Positions 18,068 to 27,685 of a stretch of 37,352 nucleotides of DNA are shown here, in pieces (positions within the stretch are counted from its first letter, which is position 1; each line of letters starts with the position of its first letter). Under the pieces are notes generated by a model. That model saw nothing but the letters and a program-made list of their open reading frames with translations. It made no database searches and was not told the DNA's origin. Made by a program: the position numbers and the translations under genes. The stretch is from positions 1 to 37,352 of the forward strand of contig JAAUQL010000060.1 of NCBI GenBank assembly GCA_012033595.1. The letters are read 5' to 3'. The stretch is from Cyclobacteriaceae bacterium. Lineage in GTDB: Bacteria > Bacteroidota > Bacteroidia > Cytophagales > Cyclobacteriaceae.

Positions 18068-18140
18068 TTTACGTATAAATTTAGCAATACACAATTACAA
18101 TCCAAAATAAAACTAAAATATTTAGCTTATAAGTGGTAAG

Positions 18141-19333
18141 ATGGACAGTGAAGTACGATCGATATTGCACATGGATCTGGATGCATTTTTGTATCGGTGG
18201 AGTGTCTGCGCGATAGCAGGCTCAAAAACAAACCGCTGATCATTGGGGGGAAGAGCGATCGGGGCGTAGTGGCGGCCTGTAGCTACGAGACACGGCGCTT
18301 TGGGGTACACTCTGCCATGCCCATGAAGCTGGCTCTGCAGCTATGCCCCGATGCCATTGTGATCTCGGGCGATGGCGAAGCATACAGCGCTCAATCTAAA
18401 ATAGTGACTGAAATCATCAGCCAACAGGCTCCTCTGTTCGAAAAATCTTCGATTGATGAGTTTTACCTCGACCTCACGGGGATGGACAAATTTTTTGGCT
18501 GCTACAAGTGGTCGACGGAGTTGCGGCAGAAGATTATGAAGGAGACCCACCTGCCGATTTCGATGGGGCTGTCGGCAAACAAACTGGTGTCGAAGGTAGC
18601 CACCGGCGAGAGCAAACCCAATGGCCAGAGACACGTGCTGCGCGGCACAGAGGAGGACTTTCTTGCACCATTATCGATCCGCAAAATCCCCATGATAGGG
18701 AAGAAAACGGCTGATTTTTTTAGCGAAATGGGCATTACCAAAGTGAAGACATTGCGCGAAATGCCCCTTTCGATACTGATAGCTACCTTTGGAAAAAACG
18801 GGCGTGTACTCTGGGACAAGGCCCACGGCATCGACAACAGCCCCGTGGTGCCATACACCGAGCGCAAATCGATATCGACAGAGTGCACCTTCGACACAGA
18901 CAGCATCGATGTAAAAAAAATGAAAGCCATACTCACGGCCATGGTAGAAAAGCTGGCCTTTAAGCTGAGAAGTGAAAAAAAACTATGTGGCAATATATCG
19001 GTAAAAATCCGGTATTCTGATTTCGAAACCACCAGCAGGCAACTACAAATCGCCTATACCTCGTCAGACAAGGTGCTTATCGACAAAGCCCTGGCACTAT
19101 TCGACAAGCTATACACGCGTCGGGTGCTCATCAGGCTAATAGGCATACGGCTCAGCAAACTGGCCTATGGCACGTATCAGATCAGCCTCTTCGACGATAC
19201 ACAAGAAGAGATCAGCCTCTTTGAGGCGACAGACAAGATAAAGGCAAAATATGGTGTAGGGTCTCTTACACGTGCCTCCAGCCTCGATACCTCTGCGAGG
19301 CTGCGTCAAGATTTCAATTCTTTTTCGGGATAG
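18141..19333 (+). CDS. dinB: Y-family DNA polymerase IV, frameshifted near N-terminus
   Basis: Translesion polymerase that copies past damaged bases. The true start is the ATG at 18141 (MDSEVRSILHMDLDAF). The frame then breaks at the T5 run 18186-18190; adding one T restores DAFFVSVECLRDSRL, the metal-binding palm motif of DinB. The second catalytic motif SSIDEFYLDLTGMD follows, then the helix-hairpin-helix region (IRKIPMIGKKTADFF) and the little-finger domain. The repaired length is about 397 aa. Ribosome-site-like AGTGGTAAG precedes the ATG. The gene is divergent from the 99-aa protein and XRE-S24 regulator and ends before a strong hairpin terminator. An assembly error is probable; otherwise the polymerase would be dead. 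Confidence 0.9.
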
Positions 19334-19364
19334 GGCAGCGGGCTTTTGGGAAAAAAAGTTGATA

Positions 19365-19405
19365 AAAAAAACCATGCACCGATGGTATCTCGTGCATGGT
19401 TTTTT
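19365..19405. terminator. Bidirectional terminator between dinB and thuA-like gene
   Basis: A perfect stem ACCATGCAC (19371-19379) / GTGCATGGT (19392-19400) is flanked by an A-run before and a T-run after, extending the pairing. It therefore works on both strands and separates the convergent polymerase and ThuA-like genes. Confidence 0.85.
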
Positions 19406-19426
19406 ATGAAGAGGTCTATGCCTGCG

Positions 19427-20206
19427 TTACTTTATTTTACCGGCGGCCCATTCTATGCCTCCGCGAAAGTGCTCCCTCAACACCTCGTCGTCAAAGGCTT
19501 CGGGAGTATGCCCCCTGTTGGTATAAAACGACCGGCCACCATCAAACTGATTGTACCATGCCATAGGAGCATCGCCACCCATCAGGTTTTTCTCCGGGTT
19601 TTTGCCATCATCTGTTATGGTGCTTTCGTCGAGGCTCATGAGCACATGCACATGTGGCCGCGGGTTGGCCTTGTGGGCATACCATTCGTCGATCACCGTC
19701 CATCTTTTGATATCTTTTTCGTCAAATACCACCATCGAGGGATGATTGGTATCCTCGATCACCAGGGTGGCTTCTTGTGTTGGCGGGTGGCCTTTGAACC
19801 ACGCACCGCCGAGCATTTCGCCGTACCAGGGCCACTCATACTCGGTGTCTGCGGCCGCATGAATACCTACGTAGCCTTTGCCTCCACGATAAAAACGCAT
19901 AAAAGCCTCTTGCTGGGTGTCGTTCAATACATCCATGGTGGTGTTGAGCCATACCACCACGTCGTACCGGGTCAGTAAATCATCGTTGAAAAACGAGGCA
20001 TCTTCCGTGGCGGTCACATTCCAGCCGTTTTTAAGCCCCAATTCCCACATGCACTTTACCCCATTAGAAATGGACTCATGCCTGAATCCGGAAGTCTTGC
20101 TAAATACCAATACGTCGATTTTTTCCACTTCTTCCTTCTTTTCCTGCGCCCAAAGGCAGGAAGCCATAATGACCATTGCGAATACTAAAAACAAATATTT
20201 TTTCAT
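19427..20206 (-). CDS. Exported ThuA-domain protein
   Basis: The 259-aa protein starts with a signal sequence (MKKYLFLVFAMVIMASCLWAQ); the MASC segment could also be a lipobox, so it may be a lipoprotein. The remainder is a ThuA (trehalose-utilisation-like) domain with a glutamine-amidotransferase-like fold. KIDVLVFSKTSGFRHESI opens the domain, followed by YDVVVWLNTT, a glycine-rich GGKGYVGIHAAADTEYEWPWY, and a terminal RGGIEWAAGK. Such proteins accompany sugar-degrading enzymes in Bacteroidota and Planctomycetes; their reaction is mostly unproven. A TACATTTG -7-like sequence lies at 20250-20243 on minus, without a -33 partner. Confidence 0.88.
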   Translation of the reverse strand: MKKYLFLVFAMVIMASCLWAQEKKEEVEKIDVLVFSKTSGFRHESISNGVKCMWELGLKNGWNVTATEDASFFNDDLLTRYDVVVWLNTTMDVLNDTQQEAFMRFYRGGKGYVGIHAAADTEYEWPWYGEMLGGAWFKGHPPTQEATLVIEDTNHPSMVVFDEKDIKRWTVIDEWYAHKANPRPHVHVLMSLDESTITDDGKNPEKNLMGGDAPMAWYNQFDGGRSFYTNRGHTPEAFDDEVLREHFRGGIEWAAGKIK

Positions 20207-20374
20207 CTTCTTAAATTGGGTTTAAAAAATTGTTTCAAACTACAAATGTACACTTTCTATTTATTTCGGCCTTACCTCGCAACAAAATACCCGGGGCTAA
20301 TGCGCGTTTTGCAGCAATTTTGGTCACGTCAAAACAAAGCGCTCCCAAAAGCCTGGTTTTCAGAAAATCCTGCA

Positions 20375-21204
20375 CTAAAACTCGAAAAGGTTCGGATCGG
20401 GATACTTAAACGTGTAGGCAGTGCTTTTGAGTAGCTTATCGACCGAAATTTCCCTTTTGCGACCTCCAGCGCTATCATTGAATTGTGGCAGTGCCAGTCC
20501 GGCATCTTTGGCCATTTTTGTATAAAAATCCTTTTTGGAAGGATGATGTGGAGCCACCACATTAAATACTTCATGATGTACCTTAGTTTCCAACATATAA
20601 ACCACTACTCCTATGGCATCGTGGAGGTGCAGAAAATTGACCGCTTGATGTCCATTGTCCAGGCCGCTTTTTCCGGCAAAAAAATTTCCCGGATGCCTGC
20701 CCGCCCCGCGAGGCCGCCAAATCGCAAGATTATAGCCGGAATGCCGCACCTGGCCACCACCTGCTCTGCCTGCCATAGCGCCTTGCCTGCATTGGTCTCC
20801 GGCATCAGCTCCGTCGCCTCATCTATATAATCCAGATCGTGATGATGGCCATACACGGAAGTAGAACTGACAAACACGATTTTGCGGGTGCGGCCAAGCC
20901 TGGTAGCCGTTTGTACCACCTGTGAGATGGCCTCGGGATACGTATCGGCCACATCCGGATTTCGACGACCTGGTGGCAGGTTGATCAAGAGAAATGCGCT
21001 ATCAAACAATTCAGTGCCAATATCATCCTTGGAGGGAAATTGCGCCAAATAGGGCTTTATGCCCATAGCATAAAGCTGCTCTAATTTTGCTTCGCTGGTG
21101 GTGGAACCTTTTACCTCCCAGCCTCCGGCTAGCATCTCTTTGGCCAACGGGAGCCCAAACCAGCCACAGCCCACGATAGATAGGGATCGATTTTCATTTT
21201 GCAT
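20375..21204 (-). CDS. YeeZ-like NAD(P)-binding epimerase/dehydratase family protein, frameshifted
   Basis: An atypical extended SDR. The N-terminal half (start 21204) has the nucleotide-binding motif IVGCGWFGLPLAKEM and the SSTSVYG block. The C-terminal half is in another frame and reads NFFAGKSGLDNGHQAVNFLHLHDAIGVV through to the stop at 20375. The family consensus around this point is LRFGGLxGPGRHPG. Inserting one G in the coding strand, where plus has C3 at 20700-20702, gives LAGRGRHPGNFFAGK and joins the frames (about 276 aa). The site is a short G/C homopolymer, not the A/T pentamers seen in other broken genes. Substrate unknown. The gene is divergent from the sialidase-like gene. Confidence 0.8.
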
Positions 21205-21344
21205 ATGGAAAATAAACTAAAAGTGACAAAAAAACCGATCTTTTACGGCTATAGTTGCGTCACCTATTTTTCAACTGCGGTATCCATCGACTTGGCTCAT
21301 CACATATTTTTGGTTGCTTCGCAAGCAAAGAAAACTATATGCTT

Positions 21345-21352
21345 TATCTTTG
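21345..21352 (+). promoter_or_regulatory. Possible -7 element of the sialidase-like gene
   Basis: TATCTTTG matches TAnnTTTG and lies 32 bases before the preferred ATG at 21385. The nearest upstream TTG is 28 bases away, beyond the usual 17-23, so only half of the consensus is met. Confidence 0.3.
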
Positions 21353-21384
21353 CCAGGTTTACAATCGTACAAATAGCAATTGAT

Positions 21385-22434
21385 ATGAAAAGCAGAAAGT
21401 GTATAGCCGTAAGAATCCTGGTGTTATTGTGTTTGACCTGGGGAAACCAGCTTTATGGCCAGGTAAAAGAAGCTTCGGAAATCAAGCGCATATGGGATTT
21501 TGGCACGCACAATGCCTTTACCGATATCACCTATTTTAAAGGAAAATTCTATACTGTTTTCAGGGAAGCAGAGGGTCATCTGCCCAAAATGGACAATTCC
21601 GGTAACGGAAAAATCAGGATACTCAGTTCGGTAGATGGGGAATTTTGGGAAAGTGCAGGACTCATCGAACTGCCTGGTATTGACCTGCGGGATCCCAAGG
21701 TTTCCCTGACCCCAAAAAAGCGACTGATGATATTGATGGGAGGCTCGAAATACGAGAAACAAGAGCTACAAAGCATCACCTCTTACTATGCTATATCAGA
21801 CCCAAACGGAAATAAATTTTCGTCTCCTGAGCCCGTTTTATTGCCTGCGCAAATCAAATCGGATTTCAACTGGCTTTGGCGGGTAAGCTGGTACGACAAG
21901 ACCGGCTATGGCGTGGTGTACCAGAGCAATGCAGATGGTGAAAAAGGCAAAAGCAAGGCATATCTGGTATCTACAGACAAAGGAGAAGAATATGAATTGG
22001 TAACTGAACTAAAAATAGATGGAAACCCCAGCGAGGCCACAATCAGGTTTATGAGCGGGGCAGAAATGGTAATGCTTGTGAGGCGCGATGGTGGCGACCG
22101 CAAAGCCATGCTTGGCACCAGCAAAGCACCCTATACCGACTGGAGTTGGCAAAAGCTTGATTTTGAAGTTGGTGGCCCCAACCTGGAAGTAATCCCGATA
22201 AACAAAATCTTGATCGGAGCCCGGCTGCAAGGTGAAGATGGCCCGTACACTGCGCTGCTGTTGGGTAAAAAAGGTGAGGACTTTAGAGAAGTGAAGCGGC
22301 TGCCCAGTGGAGGCGATACGGGATATCCGGGTTTTTATTCCATTGCCGGATATATATGGCTGAGTTACTATTCGAGCCATGAGGGCAAAGCCTCTGTGTA
22401 CTACTCCCGAATTCCTTATGCTGAGCTAAAATAA
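21385..22434 (+). CDS. Secreted sialidase-like beta-propeller protein
   Basis: The open frame starts at 21199, but the ATG at 21385 gives a proper signal peptide (RILVLLCLTWGNQLYGQ), so the product is 349 aa. The mature part is rich in short beta repeats with aspartate-box-like turns (SSVDGEFWES, STDKGEEYE, TSKAPYTDWSW). This is the pattern of a BNR/sialidase-like five- or six-bladed propeller. A catalytic sialidase arginine triad cannot be confirmed by eye, so binding or other hydrolase roles remain open. The gene sits between other exported carbohydrate-related proteins and is monocistronic as far as I can see. Confidence 0.72.
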   Translation: MKSRKCIAVRILVLLCLTWGNQLYGQVKEASEIKRIWDFGTHNAFTDITYFKGKFYTVFREAEGHLPKMDNSGNGKIRILSSVDGEFWESAGLIELPGIDLRDPKVSLTPKKRLMILMGGSKYEKQELQSITSYYAISDPNGNKFSSPEPVLLPAQIKSDFNWLWRVSWYDKTGYGVVYQSNADGEKGKSKAYLVSTDKGEEYELVTELKIDGNPSEATIRFMSGAEMVMLVRRDGGDRKAMLGTSKAPYTDWSWQKLDFEVGGPNLEVIPINKILIGARLQGEDGPYTALLLGKKGEDFREVKRLPSGGDTGYPGFYSIAGYIWLSYYSSHEGKASVYYSRIPYAELK

Positions 22435-22601
22435 TATTGGGAGACAGGGGGTTGCTTTTCAGACACCTTGCTTTTCTACATGGCTGTTTTACCCGAAAAT
22501 CCGGGAAGAATGCTACTGGATTTTACCGGACTTTTGGGTCATTGATCAAGCTGGCCTTTGCTTGTTCTCTTATTTTAAGCTGATTATTTGCTGTACGGAC
22601 A

Positions 22602-23759
22602 CTAGGCTTTCATGAGCAAATCCAGCAGTTTCCGATCCAGCTTATGCCCATACCAATCTTCGTAGGCTACGTCCGACCTGCCGGAATTGAGCAGGCCAAA
22701 ACTCCCATCAAATTCCCACAGGCCGAAACCGATGCCATTTTGCGACAATATATCCAACACGTCTTCAAACCATGCCAGGAAGACATCGTGGGGTGTTTGG
22801 TTCCAGCAGCCACATTCACCACAATGTACCCCTACCCCCTGTTGCACCAACGCGATCCACGGCTTATACATTTCTTCCAGCATGGCCCGGCTCAGGTATT
22901 GGTCTCCCACCTGACCCGGCCACTTGGGCATGGGCAGATTTTTCGTATCCTTAAATACCCAAGGTGCCTTGTAGTGTGAAATGATGGCAGGATTGTAGCC
23001 CCGACAGCTTTGCGCAATATCCAGATCGATGATTTCAGGAATCACTTTGCTGCCTATGTCGTTGCCATCGGCTATGATCAGGTGGTCGGGGTTTTGTTTG
23101 CGTATTGTTTCGGCCGCACCTTTGGCCACCTTTCGGTAGATATCGCCCGGCACGGCACTGCGCTTAGAATGTTGGTCATTCATATCCTCACGGGCACAAG
23201 GTTCATTTACCAGGTCAAAGCTGATTTTTGTTCTCGACACATTTTTATACTTTTTGGCCCAATATTTCCAATGGAAATAAAAATCTTTCTGTGCCTGCTC
23301 ATCCGCCCAAAGGTTGTATGGCTCGTGAAATCCTGCATTGATGCAAAAACCAGGCGCTCGATGCAGGTTGAGACTCACGTGCAGGCCATGCTTGTGGGCC
23401 AGGTGAACCAGATTTTCGATCTTGTCTGTCTTACGCGGATCGATTTTGCGCACCTCCTGTATAGTGATATTTTTATCATAATCTATTTTGAGATATGAAG
23501 GATATGCCATAGGCAGCCGCACAAAATCAAAGCCCCAATCGGCCATCCACTGGAAGTAAGCTTCGGGGGTTTCCTTGCCCGATTCGAGCGAACGGGGTGA
23601 GAAAAAGTCAAGTATATTAAATCCCTTCCATTTGGGTAGTTTGTTTTGCATCCTGGGTGCAGCACTGGCGAAGGGCAGATTTGCTGCAAGTCCCAAACCA
23701 CCGGCTATTGCGGCGCTTTGCTTCAAAAAGGTTCTTCGGGAGTTTTGATGGGTTTTCAT
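22602..23759 (-). CDS. GH5-family glycoside hydrolase with Tat signal
   Basis: The 385-aa enzyme begins with a twin-arginine signal (SRRTFLKQSAAIAGG), implying export of the folded protein. The TIM-barrel catalytic residues of GH5 are visible: acid/base Glu186 in FDLVNEP and nucleophile Glu315 in VHCGECGCW. The substrate-binding HRAPG motif and a tryptophan-rich C-terminus (GFGLWEFDG) are also present. GH5 covers endoglucanases, mannanases and others, so the substrate is not defined. The gene is divergent from the GH2 gene, with a 304-base shared upstream region. A TAATTTTG -7-like sequence on minus lies at 23811-23804. Confidence 0.9.
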   Translation of the reverse strand: MKTHQNSRRTFLKQSAAIAGGLGLAANLPFASAAPRMQNKLPKWKGFNILDFFSPRSLESGKETPEAYFQWMADWGFDFVRLPMAYPSYLKIDYDKNITIQEVRKIDPRKTDKIENLVHLAHKHGLHVSLNLHRAPGFCINAGFHEPYNLWADEQAQKDFYFHWKYWAKKYKNVSRTKISFDLVNEPCAREDMNDQHSKRSAVPGDIYRKVAKGAAETIRKQNPDHLIIADGNDIGSKVIPEIIDLDIAQSCRGYNPAIISHYKAPWVFKDTKNLPMPKWPGQVGDQYLSRAMLEEMYKPWIALVQQGVGVHCGECGCWNQTPHDVFLAWFEDVLDILSQNGIGFGLWEFDGSFGLLNSGRSDVAYEDWYGHKLDRKLLDLLMKA

Positions 23760-24063
23760 TGTCTATAGTAAATAAGGTAAAAAATGACGGTGGTCTGGCA
23801 GGACAAAATTATGGATTTCGGGCTATTTTCCCAGCGTTGCCAGCCGACAGGTGTGTGGCAATGGCTATTTGTGAAAACTTGCTTTATTTTTCGTAGCAGA
23901 GACCACCTGATACCAACCACCCTTGCCGTGCATCCAGGCTGATTTTACAATTGTGGCGCTAAAAAATGTAGGAAAAACGTTTGTGGTATCAATAGATTCC
24001 CAGCTTTATTATAAATTTGAAGCATTCAGCAATTAAATTCATCATTTTTTTAAACCCAAAAAC
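23760..24063. other. Divergent regulatory region between GH5 and GH2 genes
   Basis: The 304 bases hold no plausible gene. On minus TAATTTTG (23811-23804) and on plus TAAATTTG (24012-24019) match the Bacteroidota -7 element TAnnTTTG and are placed 45-55 bases before the two starts. Neither has a TTG at the ideal distance. I see no clear operator repeat or riboswitch. Confidence 0.35.
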
Positions 24064-26877
24064 ATGAATACAACAGCAGTAAAAATATTTTTCATAGTCG
24101 TTGGTGCCTTTATTTTTTCCAATGCGCCCGGACAGCAAACCGAGCGACACTATCTGTCTGGTAAAGATTCTAAAAATACCGTCGAATGGGATTTTTTCTG
24201 CACCGACGGGCGTAAAAGCGGCGAATGGAGCAAAATTGCAGTACCCTCCAACTGGGAATTGCAAGGCTTTGGCACCTACAACTACGGCCACGATTGGAAA
24301 AACAAGGACATGAAACTGGGCAAGGAACATGGACTATACAAACACGAGTTTGAGGTGCCTGCCGACTGGAAAGGGAAGTCGATCAATATTGTTTTTGATG
24401 GATCTATGACCGACACCCGGGTAAAGATCAATGGCAAACCAGCAGGCGAACTGCACCAGGGTGGGTTTAACAGATTTAAGTACGATATCAGCAAATTATT
24501 AAGATATGGCTCAAAAAACCTGCTGGAAGTAGATGTGGCCAAGCACTCTGCCGACAAATCGGTAAACAGAGCCGAACGCGAGGCAGATTTCTGGATATTT
24601 GGCGGCATTTACCGACCGGTTTTTTTGGAACTATTGCCTGCTACCCACATGCAGCGTGTTGCTGTTGACGCCCGTGCCGACGGCAGTTTCGATGTTTTGG
24701 CTGTTTTGAATACCGCCAAATTTTCCGGCGCAGTCAGGGTAGAACTTTATGACCTCAACGGAAAAAAACTGGAAGGCGCATTCGAAAACGGGGTACAGAA
24801 AAATTCCACGAAAGTGGTGGCCTCCGGAAAATTTGAAGGAATTGAAGCTTGGAACCCCGAAGCCCCCAAGCTCTACGATATGCAGGTGAGTCTGCTTAAA
24901 GATGGCAAAACCATACACATCGAAAAAAAGCGTATTGGATTTAGGACGGTTGAGCTCAGAAAGCATGATGGCTTTTATGTAAACGGCACCAAGGTGGTTT
25001 TTAAAGGTGTGGACAGGCACTCGTTTTGGCCAGAAACCGGGAGGGCGCTCAATGACGACAACCACCTGATGGATATAGGCCTGATGAAGGAGATGAACAT
25101 GAACGCGGTGCGAATGTCGCACTATTGCCCCGATGAGCGTTTTCTGGAGTTGTGCGATTCTCTTGGGCTTTTTGTGTTGGATGAGCTTACGGGCTGGCAA
25201 CAAGGCTACGATACCATCATCGGCCCCAAGCTCATCAAAGAGCTGATCTTAAAGGACGAAAACCACCCAAGCGTGGTGGTGTGGGATCATGGCAACGAAG
25301 GCGGCTGGGATTTGGCCAACGAAAAATGGTTTCATCATTATGATATTCAAAAACGCCCGGTCATTTACCCGTGGCTAAATCGAAATGGAGTGGACACACA
25401 CCATTATATTTCTTATGATTTTGCCATCAACCGATATGTCTATGGCAACGACGTATTTATGCCCACCGAATTTTTGCACGGATTATACGATGGCGGCCAT
25501 GGCGCCTCGTTAGACGATTTTTGGTCAAGATATCGCACCAACCCCAGAATGGCAGGCGGTTTTTTGTGGGTATTTTGCGATGAGGCCGTGTTGCGCACCG
25601 ACATGGAGGGCACCGTTTACGACAGCGACGGCAATCACGCTCCCGATGGCATATTGGGACCTCACCGCGAAAAAGAAGGCAGTTTCTATACCATCAAAGA
25701 AGTCTGGGCCCCGGTGCAGATTGCCCCGGTGGTGGTAAGCCCCTCGTGGAACGGACACCTCTTGCTCAGCAACGACTATCTCTATACCAACCTCAATACC
25801 TGTACTTTTAGCTGGAAAGCCACCAAAACCCCTGCGCCGGGAAGCGACAAAGTGCAGCTTATGGCTGAAGGCCAATTCGCCGGCCCTGATGCAGAACCTG
25901 GCGAGACCAAAAAAATCTCACTTTCCTTGAATGAAAAATTCAAAGAGGCAGATGTGCTTTCGCTCACCGCCACCGATGCCAAAGGAATGGAAATATACAC
26001 CTGGAGCTGGCCAGTACAGCAATCTAAAAGCATTGCCAAACGCATAACCAGCCTGCCACTTGATGCTGCCGGTAAGATAGAGACGCATGAAGCAGAGGGC
26101 AAATTATCGGCAAAAGTCCAGGGCATGAGTTTTGAATTTGACCTGACCAATGGCCGGCTTTTGAAGGTGGAAAATACACATGGCAAGGTGTCGCTCACGG
26201 ATGGCCCCAAGCCCGTGGGCGTTGCCTCCAAGACAGATTCGCTGACCTGGCACCTGGATGCGGACAACAACCTTCTGATCATGGCAAAAAGCGATAAATT
26301 TCCCAGATACTTCTTCTGGAAGTTGCATACCAACGGATGGCTGGAGCTGGAAGTAGCTCCCAACCTGGATGGGCTGCGCGACATCGACTATCTTGGTGTA
26401 AGCTTCAATTATCCGGAGGCAAACGTGAAATCGATGCAATGGCTGGGCGATGGCCCATACCGGGTATGGAAAAACCGGCTGAAAGGAAGCAACTTTGGGT
26501 TGTGGAACAAAGCCTACAACAATACCATTACTGGCGAAAGCTTCAATTCATTGATTTATCCGGAATTTAAAGGGTATCATGCAGATGTGAATTGGGCCAG
26601 GTTTACGACCAGCGAATCGCCCTTTACCGTAGTGGTAGAGACGCCTAATTTGTTTATGCAGGTGTTTACCCCAGGCACGCCCAAGGCAGTGGCCGGAGGC
26701 ACTATGCCTGTGTTTCCCGATGGTGATATATCTTTTTTATATGAAATACCGGCCATTGGCACCAAATTCAAACAATCAATCGACCTGGGGCCTTCGGGTC
26801 AAAAAGGAATAGATAATCACCACGAAGGCGATGCTAACGACCCCATCAGGGTATGGTTTGATTTCAGCGGGAAGTAA
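24064..26877 (+). CDS. GH2-family beta-galactosidase-like enzyme
   Basis: A 937-aa secreted enzyme with a signal peptide at about 1-24. The domain order is GH2 sugar-binding jelly roll (about 35-190, with VPSNWELQGFGTYNY), immunoglobulin-like domain (about 195-295), and TIM barrel (about 296-560). The C-terminal part (about 680-930) resembles the LacZ domain-5 beta-sandwich (NLDGLRDIDYLGVSF, WLGDGPYRVWKNR). The acid/base is Glu412 in DHGNEGGWD and the nucleophile Glu469 in MPTEFLHG. The family includes beta-galactosidases, glucuronidases and others, and the substrate is not fixed by these motifs. The DJ-1-like gene follows 64 bases later on the same strand. Confidence 0.9.
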   Translation: MNTTAVKIFFIVVGAFIFSNAPGQQTERHYLSGKDSKNTVEWDFFCTDGRKSGEWSKIAVPSNWELQGFGTYNYGHDWKNKDMKLGKEHGLYKHEFEVPADWKGKSINIVFDGSMTDTRVKINGKPAGELHQGGFNRFKYDISKLLRYGSKNLLEVDVAKHSADKSVNRAEREADFWIFGGIYRPVFLELLPATHMQRVAVDARADGSFDVLAVLNTAKFSGAVRVELYDLNGKKLEGAFENGVQKNSTKVVASGKFEGIEAWNPEAPKLYDMQVSLLKDGKTIHIEKKRIGFRTVELRKHDGFYVNGTKVVFKGVDRHSFWPETGRALNDDNHLMDIGLMKEMNMNAVRMSHYCPDERFLELCDSLGLFVLDELTGWQQGYDTIIGPKLIKELILKDENHPSVVVWDHGNEGGWDLANEKWFHHYDIQKRPVIYPWLNRNGVDTHHYISYDFAINRYVYGNDVFMPTEFLHGLYDGGHGASLDDFWSRYRTNPRMAGGFLWVFCDEAVLRTDMEGTVYDSDGNHAPDGILGPHREKEGSFYTIKEVWAPVQIAPVVVSPSWNGHLLLSNDYLYTNLNTCTFSWKATKTPAPGSDKVQLMAEGQFAGPDAEPGETKKISLSLNEKFKEADVLSLTATDAKGMEIYTWSWPVQQSKSIAKRITSLPLDAAGKIETHEAEGKLSAKVQGMSFEFDLTNGRLLKVENTHGKVSLTDGPKPVGVASKTDSLTWHLDADNNLLIMAKSDKFPRYFFWKLHTNGWLELEVAPNLDGLRDIDYLGVSFNYPEANVKSMQWLGDGPYRVWKNRLKGSNFGLWNKAYNNTITGESFNSLIYPEFKGYHADVNWARFTTSESPFTVVVETPNLFMQVFTPGTPKAVAGGTMPVFPDGDISFLYEIPAIGTKFKQSIDLGPSGQKGIDNHHEGDANDPIRVWFDFSGK

Positions 26878-26941
26878 TAGGCAAAGCCCGAGACAATGAT
26901 CTGCTCCACGGGGTTTTAGCAATTTTTAAACGATAAAGCGA

Positions 26942-27499
26942 ATGGCAACTAAAGGGAAAATATTGATTGTTACCGGCGATGGTGGGGAGAGTTACGAAAC
27001 ACTCTATGCCAAACACCGATTTGAAGAGGCCGGCTACCAGTCAGTAGTGGCGGCGCCAAGCCGAAAATTACTCAACCTGGTGATCCACGATTTCGAACCC
27101 GGATGGGATACCTACACGGAGCGCAAAGGCTATTACCTCGAAGCGGACATCAGCATAGCGGATGCCAACGCCGGAGATTTCGTGGCGATCATGATCATTG
27201 GCGGCAGAGCACCCGAATACTTACGAAATGACTCCGGGTTAATCGCCTTGGTGCAAACCTTCGACAAGCAGGGCAAATACATCTTTGCCATTTGCCATGG
27301 CATACAAGTGCTGGTGACTGCCCAACTGGTCAGAGACAAGCACATTACCTGCTACGAGCATGTCAGATTTGAAGTAGAGTCGTGTGGAGGGACTTTTGTG
27401 GGCAAAGACCAGGCTGTGCAGGATGGCCGTATTGTGACCGGACAAACATGGCAGTCGCATCCTGAATTTTACAGGTTGGTTTTTACATGTTTGAAATAA
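26942..27499 (+). CDS. DJ-1/PfpI-family protein
   Basis: A 185-aa cytoplasmic single-domain protein of the DJ-1/PfpI class-I glutamine-amidotransferase-like superfamily. The nucleophile elbow is AICHGIQVL with Cys118 and His119, and the conserved acidic residue is Glu16 in TGDGGESYE. Family members act as chaperones, glyoxalase- or deglycase-like enzymes, or proteases; the exact activity is not readable. It lies 64 bases after the GH2 gene and may share its transcript. Confidence 0.88.
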   Translation: MATKGKILIVTGDGGESYETLYAKHRFEEAGYQSVVAAPSRKLLNLVIHDFEPGWDTYTERKGYYLEADISIADANAGDFVAIMIIGGRAPEYLRNDSGLIALVQTFDKQGKYIFAICHGIQVLVTAQLVRDKHITCYEHVRFEVESCGGTFVGKDQAVQDGRIVTGQTWQSHPEFYRLVFTCLK

Positions 27500-27620
27500 G
27501 CAGGTCCGTACCAGTGTGAAGTCCAAACACGGATTGACCGTATTCTTGTTTATTGCTGGTGCAAGTGGCCTACTAAAATAGCAGGATATTTATTTTTATT
27601 ACCCTGGGCTCTGTTTTGTA

Positions 27621-27661
27621 AAACAAAAAGCAGCTGGCAAAAGCGATTAGCCGCCAGCTGC
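27621..27661 (-). terminator. Rho-independent terminator of sodC
   Basis: A 9-bp perfect stem GCAGCTGGC (27630-27638) / GCCAGCTGC (27653-27661) is followed on the minus strand by a T-rich tract (A-rich 27621-27629 on plus), 25 bases past the sodC stop. On the plus strand no T-run follows, so it serves the minus strand. Confidence 0.75.
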
Positions 27662-27685
27662 TCATCTATTTGCCGTAGGAGTGGG

